DNA from: an uncultured Ruminococcus sp.
Lineage (GTDB): Bacteria; Bacillota; Clostridia; Lachnospirales; Lachnospiraceae
Assembly: GCA_934359255.1 (NCBI GenBank)
Contig: CAKRLG010000007.1
Span: 1-64,000, forward strand
Length of the DNA: 64,000 bases
Direction of reading: 5' to 3'
Part shown: positions 35,570 through 44,412 of the stretch, one piece after another
Numbering within the stretch: position 1 is the stretch's first letter
Layout: every line of letters begins with the position of its first letter
Notes under the pieces: model-generated
Seen by the model: only the letters and a program-made list of their open reading frames with translations
What the model was told of the DNA's origin: nothing
Databases searched by the model: none
Made by a program: the position numbers and the translations under genes

Positions 35570-36517
35570 CTATCTCTCCCATTCTTCTGTCGGCACGCTC
35601 ACCTGTCCCAGAATCTCCTCAATCTTTGTCTGACCGGTAACTGCCCCGTCAAACCCTCTGGACAACACCAGACGGTGGGCCATAACAGGACCGGATACTG
35701 TTTTGATATCCTCCGGCACCACATAATCTCTTCCCCGGATCCATGCATACGCCTGAGATGCCCGAAGAAGCGCCATCGTTCCACGTGGACTCACACCGGA
35801 TAGAATCTCTTTGTCTTTTCTCGTTGCCTGTACCAGATCTGCCATATACTCTAACAGAAGTTCATGTACATGAACCTTCTTTACCTGCTCCCGTGCTGCC
35901 AGAATCTGTTCTTTTTTGCATACTGACTGCAACGCTTCATATGGCTGATCCAGTATAAACCGCTTTAAAATTCCCACTTCTTCTTTCTTATCCGGCAGTC
36001 CCATGGACAGCTTCATAAAAAAGCGGTCCAGCTGTGCTTCCGGAAGGGGAAAAGTTCCTGTCGTCTCCAACGGGTTCTGAGTTGCAATAACAAAGAAAGG
36101 TTCCGCCAGTTTTCTTGTCACTCCGTCTACCGTCACCTGGCGTTCCTCCATACATTCCAGAAGACTTGCCTGAGTTCTCGGTGTCGCGCGGTTGATCTCA
36201 TCTGCCAGAATAATATTGGCAAATACAGGACCCGGGCGAAACTGAAATTCACCTGCCTTCTGATTATAATAATTTAGTCCGGTGATATCCGAGGGCAGAA
36301 GATCCGGCGTAAACTGGATACGTCCGAAATCAGCATCCAGTGATCTGGATAATGACTTTGCCAGCATCGTCTTTCCGGTTCCCGGTACATCTTCCAGAAG
36401 TACGTGCCCTCCCGCTGCCAGTGTGGTCAGTACCAGATCAATCGTCTCCTCTTTCCCGACCAGAACCTTTCCGATATTCTCTCTCAACGCCTCCACCCAG
36501 ACTCTTGACTGCTCCAT
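35570..36517 (-). CDS. MoxR-family AAA+ ATPase
   Basis: A 315-residue MoxR chaperone-type ATPase. Walker A is VPGTGKT, Walker B is IILADEINRA, sensor 1 is IATQNP, and the ISGVSPRGTMALLRASQAYA segment carries the C-terminal sensor-2 region. Members remodel partner proteins, usually the cotranscribed DUF58/vWA protein. The frame opens at 36553, but GGAGG before the ATG at 36517 decides the start. First gene of a three-gene operon from the promoter at 36624-36652. Confidence 0.93.
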   Translation of the reverse strand: MEQSRVWVEALRENIGKVLVGKEETIDLVLTTLAAGGHVLLEDVPGTGKTMLAKSLSRSLDADFGRIQFTPDLLPSDITGLNYYNQKAGEFQFRPGPVFANIILADEINRATPRTQASLLECMEERQVTVDGVTRKLAEPFFVIATQNPLETTGTFPLPEAQLDRFFMKLSMGLPDKKEEVGILKRFILDQPYEALQSVCKKEQILAAREQVKKVHVHELLLEYMADLVQATRKDKEILSGVSPRGTMALLRASQAYAWIRGRDYVVPEDIKTVSGPVMAHRLVLSRGFDGAVTGQTKIEEILGQVSVPTEEWER

Positions 36518-36623
36518 ATAAAAATCCTCCCATATAAAGTTTTCATTCCACATTTATCGGCATTTTGCCTGATACTGCTTCCTGTTTTTGTAACACTTTC
36601 GTTACTATTAAACGAATAGTTAC

Positions 36624-36652
36624 ATTATAACTTTACATGAGAGGACTTGCAA
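36624..36652 (-). promoter_or_regulatory. Sigma-A promoter of the moxR operon
   Basis: Minus strand TTGCAA (36647-36652), 17-bp spacer, TATAAT (36624-36629). Just downstream, GTAACTATT and AATAGTAAC form an inverted repeat with one mismatch (36601-36623), well placed to be an operator over the transcription start. Confidence 0.75.
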
Positions 36653-36706
36653 GTGTCGTATAGGATTTCTGTTCCGCCTGCCGGCAATATCGTGATTGTT
36701 ACGTTT

Positions 36707-37993
36707 CTATGCCACACGGATCATACCGGAAATTTCTTTCACGGTAGACATTCCTTTTGCCACAGCCAGTGCATCCTTCAGATTCTTTTCTTTTACTTCA
36801 TCTGTGATCACAACGATCTCCGCATACTGATCTTTCTTTCTTCTCTGGATAACCTGTGCCAGACTGACCCCGCTGTTGCCAAAGACACTGGCGATATTGG
36901 CCAGAACACCGGGACGGTCTTCCACGAACATACGGATAAAGAATTTGCTGCTGATATCGTTCATATGTTTGATCGGAATATTCTTATAACAGGTACATCC
37001 GATTCTACCACAGCAGTCATGCAGAATATTTCTTACAATATCAAAGACATCACCGACTACCGCACTGGCAGTAGGCAGTTCTCCGGCACCACGACCATAG
37101 AACATCGCATCCTGTACCGCATCACCCTGTACAAACACCGCATTGTAGGCATCGTTAACCGATGCAAGCGGATGATTCACATCAATCAGCATCGGATGGA
37201 CTCTCGCCTCGATTCCTTCCGGTGTATTTCTTGCTACGCCGAGAAGTTTGATCACACATCCCATCTCGTTGGCATATTCAATATCCGTTGCCGTGATTTT
37301 GGTGATTCCTTCGGTATATACATCGTCAAAAGTCACTCTTGAATTGAAAGCTGCGCTGGCAAGAATCGCCACTTTTCTTCCTGCATCCAGACCTTCCACG
37401 TCTGCTGTCGGATCACTTTCCGCATAGCCGAGATCCTGTGCCAGTTTCAGAGCATCGGCAAATTCCATACCGTTCTGGCTCATTTTTGTCAGAATAAAGT
37501 TGGTCGTACCGTTCATGATACCCATAACTTCAGAAATATGATTGCCTGCCAGACACTGTTTGATCGGACGGATAATCGGGATTCCGCCGGCCACTGCTGC
37601 TTCATGGAGAAAATCTTTTTTGTTCTTTGCAGCTGTATCCAGCAGAACATGACCGTCCGCTGCGATCAGATCCTTGTTTGCCGTCACCACATTCTTTCCG
37701 GCCTCCAGCGCTTCCAGAATATAGGTCCGCGCCGGTTCGATGCCTCCGATCAGCTCGATCACAATCTCAATCTCCGGATCGTCCACTATCTCTTTCCAGT
37801 TATTCGTAAGCAGTGACGGATCGTCTACCTTCTTAGCCGCTTTTTCTATATTCCGAACCAGTATCTTCTTCAGTTCCACTCTGGCTCCCAGCTTTGAAAC
37901 CATCTCTTCCTGCTGCATTTTTAACACTTTATATACACCGCCACCTACGGTGCCAAAGCCAAGCAAAGCCGCTTTAATGACTCTTTCTGCCAT
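36707..37993 (-). CDS. hom: Homoserine dehydrogenase
   Basis: Reduces aspartate semialdehyde (made by Asd, 3149-4234) to homoserine on the route to threonine and methionine. It has 428 residues: an N-terminal Rossmann domain (ALLGFGTVGGGVYKVL), the homoserine dehydrogenase core (GIMNGTTNFILTKM and LGYAESDPTADVEGLDAG with catalytic Lys/Asp residues) and a C-terminal ACT domain (about 350-428, FFIRMFVEDRPGVLANIAS), the usual site of threonine feedback. The ATG at 37993 follows AAGGAG. A frame extension to 38050 lacks a ribosome site. A possible promoter (TTCACA, 17 bp, TAAAAT) lies at about 38041-38069. It is divergent from the thiC leader. Confidence 0.96.
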   Translation of the reverse strand: MAERVIKAALLGFGTVGGGVYKVLKMQQEEMVSKLGARVELKKILVRNIEKAAKKVDDPSLLTNNWKEIVDDPEIEIVIELIGGIEPARTYILEALEAGKNVVTANKDLIAADGHVLLDTAAKNKKDFLHEAAVAGGIPIIRPIKQCLAGNHISEVMGIMNGTTNFILTKMSQNGMEFADALKLAQDLGYAESDPTADVEGLDAGRKVAILASAAFNSRVTFDDVYTEGITKITATDIEYANEMGCVIKLLGVARNTPEGIEARVHPMLIDVNHPLASVNDAYNAVFVQGDAVQDAMFYGRGAGELPTASAVVGDVFDIVRNILHDCCGRIGCTCYKNIPIKHMNDISSKFFIRMFVEDRPGVLANIASVFGNSGVSLAQVIQRRKKDQYAEIVVITDEVKEKNLKDALAVAKGMSTVKEISGMIRVA

Positions 37994-38140
37994 ATCTTTT
38001 TCTCCTTTTCCGCCACAGAGGGCAACATCACTTTTCGCCCATTTTACCACACTAAAGTGAACTTGTGAAGTGCGAAGTGTCAGGTACTCTGAAATTTCTC
38101 CGAATTTTCCTACCAGACACTACTATTTTTGAAATTTCTC

Positions 38141-38169
38141 TTGCATTTTCACCTGTTCTGATACATAAT
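38141..38169 (+). promoter_or_regulatory. Promoter of the thiC leader transcript
   Basis: TTGCAT (38141-38146), 17-bp spacer, CATAAT (38164-38169). Transcription from about 38176 would start just before the TPP aptamer and give a leader of roughly 710 nt ahead of thiC. Confidence 0.65.
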
Positions 38170-38189
38170 AACACCAAGACAACCTTTAT

Positions 38190-38285
38190 ATTGCTGACGG
38201 GGAGCTGGTGAAAGCCGGCTGAGAGGAAACGTGATTCCGTTTCGACCCGAAAACCTGATTTGGATAATGCCAACGTAGGAAAGAT
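38190..38285 (+). promoter_or_regulatory. TPP riboswitch aptamer (THI element)
   Basis: All consensus blocks are in order: GGGGAGC, GGCTGAGAGGAAA, GACCCG, and ACCTGATTTGGATAATGCCA followed by ACGTAGGAAAG. The CTGAGA and CCTGAT...GGATAATGCCAACGTAGG segments bind the pyrimidine and pyrophosphate ends of thiamin diphosphate. It controls thiC through the terminator at 38344-38374. Confidence 0.96.
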
Positions 38286-38343
38286 ATACCGGACAAAAGA
38301 AATAGACATACACGCTGTTTCCTTTTTTCGTCAGACAGATCAC

Positions 38344-38374
38344 AGGATCCTTACTCAGGTAAGGGTCCTTTTTT
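38344..38374 (+). terminator. Riboswitch-controlled intrinsic terminator
   Basis: AGGATCCTTAC (38344-38354) pairs with GTAAGGGTCCTT (38359-38370), then a run of six T. At high TPP this hairpin should form and stop transcription before thiC. Confidence 0.88.
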
Positions 38375-38439
38375 ACTGCATAGTAAAAAGTACTCCACAA
38401 GAAGCCGCCAAACTGTTCCTTCTCGCAATATATGATGTT

Positions 38440-38639
38440 GGGGGCAAAAGGTATTTTGACCCCTTTGATACCGGATTGTTCCGTACTTCGTACTCTCACA
38501 ATCCTCAAAAACATTCGCAATTCGCTCATTTTTCTTCGAAAAATGGCTACTTACTCATGTTTTTGGCAGGTCCCAAGATCAGAAATCTTCCTGCAAGCAA
38601 GCTTGCGTCAGATTTCTGACCTTTTGACCTTGGTATCAA
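38440..38639 (+). ncRNA. Four-hairpin structured element, copy A
   Basis: H1: GGGGGCAAAA/TTTTGACCCC (38440-38463). Closing stem: TTGATACC (38465-38472) with GGTATCAA (38632-38639). It encloses three arms. H2 is GGATTGT (38473-38479)/ACAATCC (38498-38504) with tip GTAC/GTAC. H3 is AAAAACAT (38507-38514)/ATGTTTTT (38557-38564) with tip CATTTTT/AAAAATG. H4 is AGAAATCT (38581-38588)/AGATTTCT (38610-38617) with tip GCAAGC/GCTTGC. The same architecture with changed but still complementary arms occurs at 63287-63489. No protein is encoded. It may be a small RNA, a regulatory leader element or a mobile structured repeat. Confidence 0.6.
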
Positions 38640-38657
38640 TATATCCGGCTGTCAAAA

Positions 38658-38855
38658 GCGATACATTGGGGACACCACCTTGTATCGCTGTAAAAAAGAC
38701 AAAATCTTATGATTTTGTTCAGCATCAGAAACCCGGAACCTGCTTTCTGATGTAGGCGTCAGCAACTACTCCTATAGATTCTCCGGACGTATTGATTTTT
38801 GTTCTGCATGGATACGTCTGTGTTTTGCTGACGTCAAAAACAGATATTTTTTTAT
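38658..38855 (+). promoter_or_regulatory. Structured distal leader of thiC with possible second attenuator
   Basis: After the four-hairpin element the leader continues with AGCGATACA/TGTATCGCT (about 38658-38690), CATCAGAAA/TTTCTGATG (about 38723-38752), and two mutually exclusive options. Either GCGTCAGCAA (38756-38765) pairs with TTGCTGACGT (38825-38834), or a TCTGTGTTTTG/CAAAAACAGA hairpin forms, followed by TTTTTTT (38846-38852), which resembles an intrinsic terminator. thiC starts 36 nt later. The ligand or signal, if any, is unknown. Confidence 0.4.
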
Positions 38856-38887
38856 TATGTATGCGAAAAGAATGGAGGCAAAACAAC

Positions 38888-40198
38888 ATGAGAAATTACA
38901 CCACTCAGATGGATGCGGCACGCAAAGGAATCATCACACCCGAAATCAGCCTTGTAGCCGAAAAAGAACATATGGACGTGAGCAAACTGATGACGCTTGT
39001 TGCTGAAGGTAAAGTAGCGATCTGCGCCAATAAAAATCACACCTGTTTAAGCGCGGAAGGTGTGGGAAGTATGCTCCGCACAAAAATCAATGTCAATCTC
39101 GGTGTTTCCCGTGACTGTAAAGACTATGATATTGAGATGAAGAAAGTAATGAGTGCTGTAGAGCTGGGTGCGGAAGCCATCATGGATCTTTCCAGCCATG
39201 GAAATACCCAGCCCTTCCGCCGCAAACTGACCAGTGAATGTCCGGTTATGATCGGTACGGTTCCTGTCTATGACAGCGTCATTCATTATCAGCGTGACCT
39301 TGCCACTCTGACCGCCAAAGACTTTGTAGATGTGATCCGGATGCATGCGGAAGACGGTGTTGATTTTGTCACTCTTCACTGCGGAATCACAAGAAAAACA
39401 ATTGAACAGATCAAAAAGCACAAACGAAAAATGAATATCGTCAGCCGTGGAGGAAGTCTGGTTTTTGCCTGGATGAGCATGACCGGAGAGGAAAATCCAT
39501 TCTATGAGTATTATGATGAAATTCTTGATATCTGTGAAGAATATGATGTGACCATTTCTTTAGGTGATGCCTGCCGGCCGGGATGCCTGGCAGATGCAAC
39601 CGATGTATGCCAGATTGAAGAACTGGTCCGTCTCGGAGAACTGACAAAACGTGCATGGGATCACAATGTACAGGTTATGGTGGAAGGTCCGGGACATGTA
39701 CCTCTGGATCAGGTAGCTGCCAATATGAAAGTTCAGCAGAGCATCTGTATGGGAGCTCCTTTCTATGTACTGGGACCACTTGTCACCGATATTGCTCCCG
39801 GATATGACCATATCACCGCAGCCATCGGTGGCGCCGTTGCTGCCATGAATGGTGCTGCATTCCTTTGTTATGTAACACCAGCCGAACATCTGGCTCTTCC
39901 GAATGTAGAAGATACCAAGCAGGGAATCATTGCCTCCAAAATCGCAGCTCATGCAGCCGATATTGCCAAAGGAATTCCCGGCGCCCGTGATATAGATGAT
40001 AAAATGGCAGATGCACGTCGTGTGCTCGACTGGGATGCCCAGTATGCCTGTGCTTTGGATCCGGAAACTGCCAAATCCATCCGCACCAGCAGAATGCCGG
40101 AAGATGACCACAGCGATACCTGCAGTATGTGCGGCAAATTCTGTGCTGTCAGAAGTATGAACAAAGCCCTCGCCGGAGAATATATTGATATCTTGTAA
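38888..40198 (+). CDS. thiC: Phosphomethylpyrimidine synthase ThiC
   Basis: A 436-residue radical SAM enzyme that rearranges aminoimidazole ribotide into hydroxymethylpyrimidine phosphate for thiamin. It is the short clostridial form without the long N-terminal domain. The C-terminal cluster motif is present in [14 protein letters not shown] (CxxCxxxxC), and substrate segments include [11 protein letters not shown] and [12 protein letters not shown]. The frame is open to 38792, but GGAGG 8 nt before ATG 38888 and the family start ([14 protein letters not shown]) decide it. No other thi gene follows. It ends in a strong terminator. Confidence 0.97.
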   Translation: MRNYTTQMDAARKGIITPEISLVAEKEHMDVSKLMTLVAEGKVAICANKNHTCLSAEGVGSMLRTKINVNLGVSRDCKDYDIEMKKVMSAVELGAEAIMDLSSHGNTQPFRRKLTSECPVMIGTVPVYDSVIHYQRDLATLTAKDFVDVIRMHAEDGVDFVTLHCGITRKTIEQIKKHKRKMNIVSRGGSLVFAWMSMTGEENPFYEYYDEILDICEEYDVTISLGDACRPGCLADATDVCQIEELVRLGELTKRAWDHNVQVMVEGPGHVPLDQVAANMKVQQSICMGAPFYVLGPLVTDIAPGYDHITAAIGGAVAAMNGAAFLCYVTPAEHLALPNVEDTKQGIIASKIAAHAADIAKGIPGARDIDDKMADARRVLDWDAQYACALDPETAKSIRTSRMPEDDHSDTCSMCGKFCAVRSMNKALAGEYIDIL

Positions 40199-40235
40199 AA
40201 CTACCATTTTTTAAAAGCGATCATGATGAAATTAT

Positions 40236-40301
40236 AAAACGCCACGAAGCGCATTGGATCCGGGAAATATCACCAGATCTTCTTGCGTTTCGTGGCGTTT
40301 T
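40236..40301 (+). terminator. Terminator after thiC
   Basis: AAAACGCCACGAAGCGCA pairs with TTGCGTTTCGTGGCGTTTT across a loop of about 30 nt. The 13-bp core AAAACGCCACGAA/TTCGTGGCGTTTT is perfect, and A/T tracts on both sides allow it to serve tpiA on the minus strand as well. Confidence 0.88.
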
Positions 40302-40340
40302 GACACGTTTTCTTTATTTACTTTTTACAAATGTAAGGAT

Positions 40341-41090
40341 TTATTTGTAGTTTACGATCTGTCCGAATTCTTCTTTGAGGGAAGCGCCTCCAACCAGTCC
40401 GCCATCGATGTCTGCCTGAGCAAACAGGTCTGCTGCTGTTTTGGAGTTTACAGATCCACCGTACTGGATACGGATCTCTGCTGCTGTTGCGTCATCGTAT
40501 ACTTCAGCGATGCACTCACGGATCTTACCGCATACTTCCTGAGCCTGCTCAGTAGTAGCTGTTTTTCCGGTTCCGATTGCCCAGATTGGTTCGTAAGCGA
40601 TAACGGCTTTCTTTGCCTGATCTGCTGTCAGACCCTGGAAACCGATCTTAACCTGCTGACGGATGAAGTCCATGGTTACACCCTGCTCTCTCTGTTCCAG
40701 AGACTCTCCACAGCACATGATAGGTGTCAGTCCATGTTCGAATGCTTTGTGCATTTTTTTGTTGATATCTTCATCTGTTTCTCCGAAGTATCCTCTTCTC
40801 TCGGAATGTCCCAGAACAACGTATTTTACGCCTGCATCTACCAGCATGTTCGGGGAGATTTCTCCGGTGTAAGCACCTTTTTCTTCGAAGTACATATTTT
40901 CAGCACCAACCTGGATGTTAGTTCCTTTTGCAGCTTCCACTACAGGAACGATGTCGATAGCAGGTACGCAGAATACTACGTCTACTTCGTCATTCTTTAC
41001 CAGTGGTTTCAGAGTTTCAACCAGTTTAACAGCCTCACTTGGAGTCATGTTCATTTTCCAGTTACCGGCAATAATTTTTTTTCTAGCCAT
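40341..41090 (-). CDS. tpiA: Triosephosphate isomerase
   Basis: A 249-residue glycolytic enzyme interconverting dihydroxyacetone phosphate and glyceraldehyde 3-phosphate. AGNWKMN carries the active-site Lys13, LGHSERR the electrophilic His, [12 protein letters not shown] the catalytic base Glu with the flexible loop, and YGGSVNSKT the phosphate site. Codon use is strongly biased to a few preferred codons, as in the two genes upstream, which fits high expression. Last gene of gap-pgk-tpiA, 43 bp after pgk. Confidence 0.98.
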   Translation of the reverse strand: MARKKIIAGNWKMNMTPSEAVKLVETLKPLVKNDEVDVVFCVPAIDIVPVVEAAKGTNIQVGAENMYFEEKGAYTGEISPNMLVDAGVKYVVLGHSERRGYFGETDEDINKKMHKAFEHGLTPIMCCGESLEQREQGVTMDFIRQQVKIGFQGLTADQAKKAVIAYEPIWAIGTGKTATTEQAQEVCGKIRECIAEVYDDATAAEIRIQYGGSVNSKTAADLFAQADIDGGLVGGASLKEEFGQIVNYK

Positions 41091-41133
41091 GTTACGTTTC
41101 CTCTTTTCTTGTATCCTTTCCAGGATCTGCTTC

Positions 41134-42327
41134 TTATTTATCGTTTGCTGCTGCTACACCTGGCAGTTCTTTTCCTTCCAGGAATTCCAGGGAAGCTCCA
41201 CCACCGGTAGAGATGTGAGTCATCTTGTCACCAAATCCCAGAATATTAACAGCTGCTGCGGAATCACCACCACCGATGATGGTTGTAGCGTCTGTCTCAG
41301 CCAGAGCTTTTGCTACTGCTGCGGTACCGTGTGCGAAGTTCGGCATCTCGAAGCATCCCATCGGTCCGTTCCATACTACAGTCTTAGCATCTTTTACAGC
41401 GTCTGCAAACAGTTTTTCTGTTTCCGGTCCGATATCCAGACCTTCCCAGCCATCCGGAATCTGTCCGCATGGAACAACTTTCATGTTGCAGTCGTTGGAG
41501 AATTCATCACCGATTCTGTTATCTACAGGCAGAAGCAGTTTTACACCTTTTTCTTCTGCTTTTTTCTTCATATCCAGAGCATACTGCAGATAGTCATCTT
41601 CACACAGGGATACACCTATGGTACCACCTTCTGCTTTTGCGAAAGTATAAGCCATACCACCGCCGATGATCAGAGTATCTACTTTATCCAGCAGGTTGTT
41701 GATTACGGAGATCTTGCTGGAAACTTTTGCTCCACCCAGGATAGCAACGAATGGTCTTTCCGGATTGTTTACTGCATTGCCAAGGAAATCGATCTCTTTC
41801 TGCATCAGATATCCAACAACAGCTGTATCTACATATTTTGTAACACCTACGTTAGAGCAGTGAGCTCTGTGAGCGGTTCCGAATGCATCGTTTACGAATA
41901 CATCGCACAGGGAAGCCAGTTCTTTGGAGAATTCGTCTCCGTTTTTGGTTTCTTCTGCACGATAACGGGTGTTCTCCAGAAGGATTACTTCGCCGTCTTT
42001 CATAGCTTCTACAGCTGCTTTTGCGTTTGGTCCGACAACTTCCGGATCAGCTGCAAATTTTACTTCCTGTCCCAGCAGTTCGCTCAGTCTTACTGCAACC
42101 GGTGCCAGAGATAATTCTGGTTTCGGCTCTCCCTTCGGTTTGCCAAGGTGAGAACACAGAATCACTTTTCCGCCGTCAGCGATCAGTTTTTTGATCGTAG
42201 GAAGTGCTGCTACCAGACGGTTTTCGTCTGTGATTTTTCCATCCTGCAGAGGTACGTTGAAGTCGCAACGAACCAGAACTCTTTTGCCTTTTACGTTGAT
42301 ATCATCAACAGATTTTTTATTAAGCAT
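41134..42327 (-). CDS. pgk: Phosphoglycerate kinase
   Basis: A 397-residue enzyme making ATP from 1,3-bisphosphoglycerate. Typical segments: [16 protein letters not shown] at the start, [31 protein letters not shown], and the C-terminal [10 protein letters not shown] with [19 protein letters not shown]. Three in-frame ATGs are near the start. The GGAGG is 3 nt before ATG 42333 and 9 nt before ATG 42327, so 42327 is chosen. A terminator-like hairpin (42385-42420) precedes it, so part of the gap transcript probably stops before pgk. Confidence 0.97.
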   Translation of the reverse strand: MLNKKSVDDINVKGKRVLVRCDFNVPLQDGKITDENRLVAALPTIKKLIADGGKVILCSHLGKPKGEPKPELSLAPVAVRLSELLGQEVKFAADPEVVGPNAKAAVEAMKDGEVILLENTRYRAEETKNGDEFSKELASLCDVFVNDAFGTAHRAHCSNVGVTKYVDTAVVGYLMQKEIDFLGNAVNNPERPFVAILGGAKVSSKISVINNLLDKVDTLIIGGGMAYTFAKAEGGTIGVSLCEDDYLQYALDMKKKAEEKGVKLLLPVDNRIGDEFSNDCNMKVVPCGQIPDGWEGLDIGPETEKLFADAVKDAKTVVWNGPMGCFEMPNFAHGTAAVAKALAETDATTIIGGGDSAAAVNILGFGDKMTHISTGGGASLEFLEGKELPGVAAANDK

Positions 42328-42384
42328 TGGCATATGCCTCCTTTTTATTATTCGCACATCTGTGCAATTACAGCCGCAGCTGTA

Positions 42385-42420
42385 TAAAAAAGGAGCCCGG
42401 TCCAAAGAGACCGGACCCCC
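42385..42420 (-). terminator. Hairpin between gap and pgk, partial terminator
   Basis: Minus strand: GGGTCCGGTC, TCTTT loop, GGACCGGGCTCC, then TTTTTT. It has the form of an intrinsic terminator but sits inside the glycolytic operon, so it would lower pgk-tpiA relative to gap or mark a processing site. Confidence 0.7.
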
Positions 42421-42434
42421 AATGAGCCTATGGA

Positions 42435-43454
42435 TTATGCATTCAGCAGTTTTCCGAAGTGTTTGATTGTTCTTACCATCTGGCTTGTGTAAGAATTCTC
42501 ATTGTCATACCATGAAACAACCTGTACTTCTGTTGTACCGTTTTCCAGTGGCAGAACCATTGTCTGAGTAGAATCAAACAGAGAACCGAATCTCATACCA
42601 ACGATATCGCTGGATACGATTTCGTCTTCGTTGTATCCGAAGGACTCGTTAGAAGCTGCTTTCATAGCTGCGTTGATCTGATCAACTGTTACGTTACCTT
42701 CAACAACTGCTGTCAGGATAGTTGTGGATCCTGTAGGAGTTGGAACACGCTGTGCAGAACCGATCAGTTTGCCGTTCAGTTCCGGGATAACCAGACCGAT
42801 AGCTTTTGCAGCACCTGTGCTGTTTGGAACGATGTTAACTGCAGCTGCACGGGATCTTCTCAGATCACCTTTTCTCTGCGGTCCGTCCAGAGTCATCTGA
42901 TCTCCTGTGTAAGCGTGAATTGTGCACATGATACCGGATTTGATCGGTGCCAGGTCATTCAGAGCTTTTGCCATAGGAGCCAGGCAGTTTGTTGTACAGG
43001 AAGCTGCAGAGATGATATGGTCATCTGCTGTCAGAGTTTCATGGTTTACGTTGTAAACGATTGTTTTCAGATCGTTTCCAGCCGGAGCGGAAATGATAAC
43101 ATGTTTAGCACCAGCATCGATATGAGCCTGAGCTTTGTCTTTGGATGTATAGAATCCAGTACACTCCAGAACTACATCTACACCGATTTCTCCCCAAGGA
43201 AGTTCAGCTGCATTAGCTTTTGCGTAGATTTTGATTTCTTTTCCATCAACAGTGATAGAATCTTCGCCAGCTGTTACTGTTTCAGCCAGAGCATATTTTC
43301 CCTGTGTGGAATCATATTTCAGTAAGTGTGCTAACATTTTTGGGGAAGTCAGGTCGTTGATTGCAACGATTTCAAATCCCTCTGCTCCAAACATCTGTCT
43401 GAATGCCAGACGACCGATACGTCCAAAACCATTAATTGCTACTTTTACTGCCAT
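42435..43454 (-). CDS. gap: Glyceraldehyde-3-phosphate dehydrogenase
   Basis: A 339-residue NAD-dependent enzyme of glycolysis. The N-terminal [11 protein letters not shown] binds [15 protein letters not shown] carries the catalytic Cys with the following His from a distant strand, and [13 protein letters not shown] is the conserved C-terminal segment. An upstream in-frame ATG at 43463 is only 2 nt from the AGGAGG, whereas ATG 43454 has 10-nt spacing and gives the family start [11 protein letters not shown]. First gene of the operon, with its own promoter at 43533-43561. Confidence 0.98.
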   Translation of the reverse strand: MAVKVAINGFGRIGRLAFRQMFGAEGFEIVAINDLTSPKMLAHLLKYDSTQGKYALAETVTAGEDSITVDGKEIKIYAKANAAELPWGEIGVDVVLECTGFYTSKDKAQAHIDAGAKHVIISAPAGNDLKTIVYNVNHETLTADDHIISAASCTTNCLAPMAKALNDLAPIKSGIMCTIHAYTGDQMTLDGPQRKGDLRRSRAAAVNIVPNSTGAAKAIGLVIPELNGKLIGSAQRVPTPTGSTTILTAVVEGNVTVDQINAAMKAASNESFGYNEDEIVSSDIVGMRFGSLFDSTQTMVLPLENGTTEVQVVSWYDNENSYTSQMVRTIKHFGKLLNA

Positions 43455-43532
43455 GATTTTCATTCCTCCTAAAAAGTAAATAAAATTTGTGAGGTTTCTA
43501 TAAGATTGTTAAAGAAACATCAACCTGTAATT

Positions 43533-43561
43533 ATTCTACCTAATTTGCCTGAAAAATTCAA
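43533..43561 (-). promoter_or_regulatory. Sigma-A promoter of the gap-pgk-tpiA operon
   Basis: Minus strand TTGAAT (43556-43561), 17-bp spacer, TAGAAT (43533-43538), giving a leader of about 70 nt. A second weaker pair (TTGATG, 15 bp, TATAGA) lies just downstream. Confidence 0.6.
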
Positions 43562-43569
43562 GCATATTT

Positions 43570-44412
43570 TCAAATTTTCACCAAAACTTTTCGGAATTCC
43601 GGTTTTCCCTGTCTGAACACTGTATAAGAATCGAATCCACAGTCAGAAAGCAGTTTGGGAAGCCGGTCAAAACCATATCCCAGATACTCCGGCACATGAC
43701 CGTCAGAGCCGATCGTGATCAGTTCTCCGCCCAGTTCCCGGTATCTGCGGATCACATCCGGATGCGGATTGGTAAATCCGAGCATCCGGAGTCCCGCGGT
43801 ATTGACTTCCAACGCAATCTGATGATCGATCAGATACTGCAAAACCGCATCGATTTCTTCCGAAAATCTCTCATAAGAATAATATTTGTCTTTTTCTTTC
43901 CCGTAGCGCACCGCATAATCCAGATGTCCCAGCGTATGGATCTTCGGTGCTCTCTTTAAGTTTTCCAGAGTTGCCCGGAAATATTCACGGTAGGCTTCTT
44001 CATCGCCCATTTTTTCATAGATTTTTCCAAAATAAGGATCTTCCCCGTGAATCAGGTGCATGGAACCGATGACAAAGTCAAACGGATATTTTGCAAGGTA
44101 AGCATTCTGGCGTTCTTTCAGATGCTCCTGCATACCCAGTTCCACGCCGAGACAGACGCGGATCCGGTCTTTGTATTCTTCCTGTACTTCCAGCACCCGT
44201 TTTACATAGGCATCCGTATCCAGGTCAAACTCGCCTTCCGGATAATCCATGTCCATATGATCGGTAAAACAGATATGATCCAGTCCCAGTTCTATGGCAC
44301 GTTCTACCTGATCGGTGATCTTTGTCTCACTGTCCGCCGAAAATTCGGTATGAATGTGACAGTCTGCGGTTATTCTGCCAGTATACGGACCGGCATCTGT
44401 TTTTCTGATCAT
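43570..44412 (-). CDS. PHP-domain phosphatase, histidinol-phosphatase (HisK) type
   Basis: A 280-residue PHP-family metal phosphoesterase. Metal-binding motifs: ADCHIHTEFSADSE near residue 17, CFTDHMDMDYP, the Glu of VCLGVELGM, IGSMHLIHG, LGHLDYAVRYG and ITIGSDGHVPEYLG. The layout is that of HisK-type histidinol-phosphate phosphatases. No other his gene is present, so the substrate assignment rests on family only. The ATG overlaps the mnmA stop in an ATGA, making it the last gene of the iscR-iscS-iscU-mnmA series. Confidence 0.8.
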   Translation of the reverse strand: MIRKTDAGPYTGRITADCHIHTEFSADSETKITDQVERAIELGLDHICFTDHMDMDYPEGEFDLDTDAYVKRVLEVQEEYKDRIRVCLGVELGMQEHLKERQNAYLAKYPFDFVIGSMHLIHGEDPYFGKIYEKMGDEEAYREYFRATLENLKRAPKIHTLGHLDYAVRYGKEKDKYYSYERFSEEIDAVLQYLIDHQIALEVNTAGLRMLGFTNPHPDVIRRYRELGGELITIGSDGHVPEYLGYGFDRLPKLLSDCGFDSYTVFRQGKPEFRKVLVKI

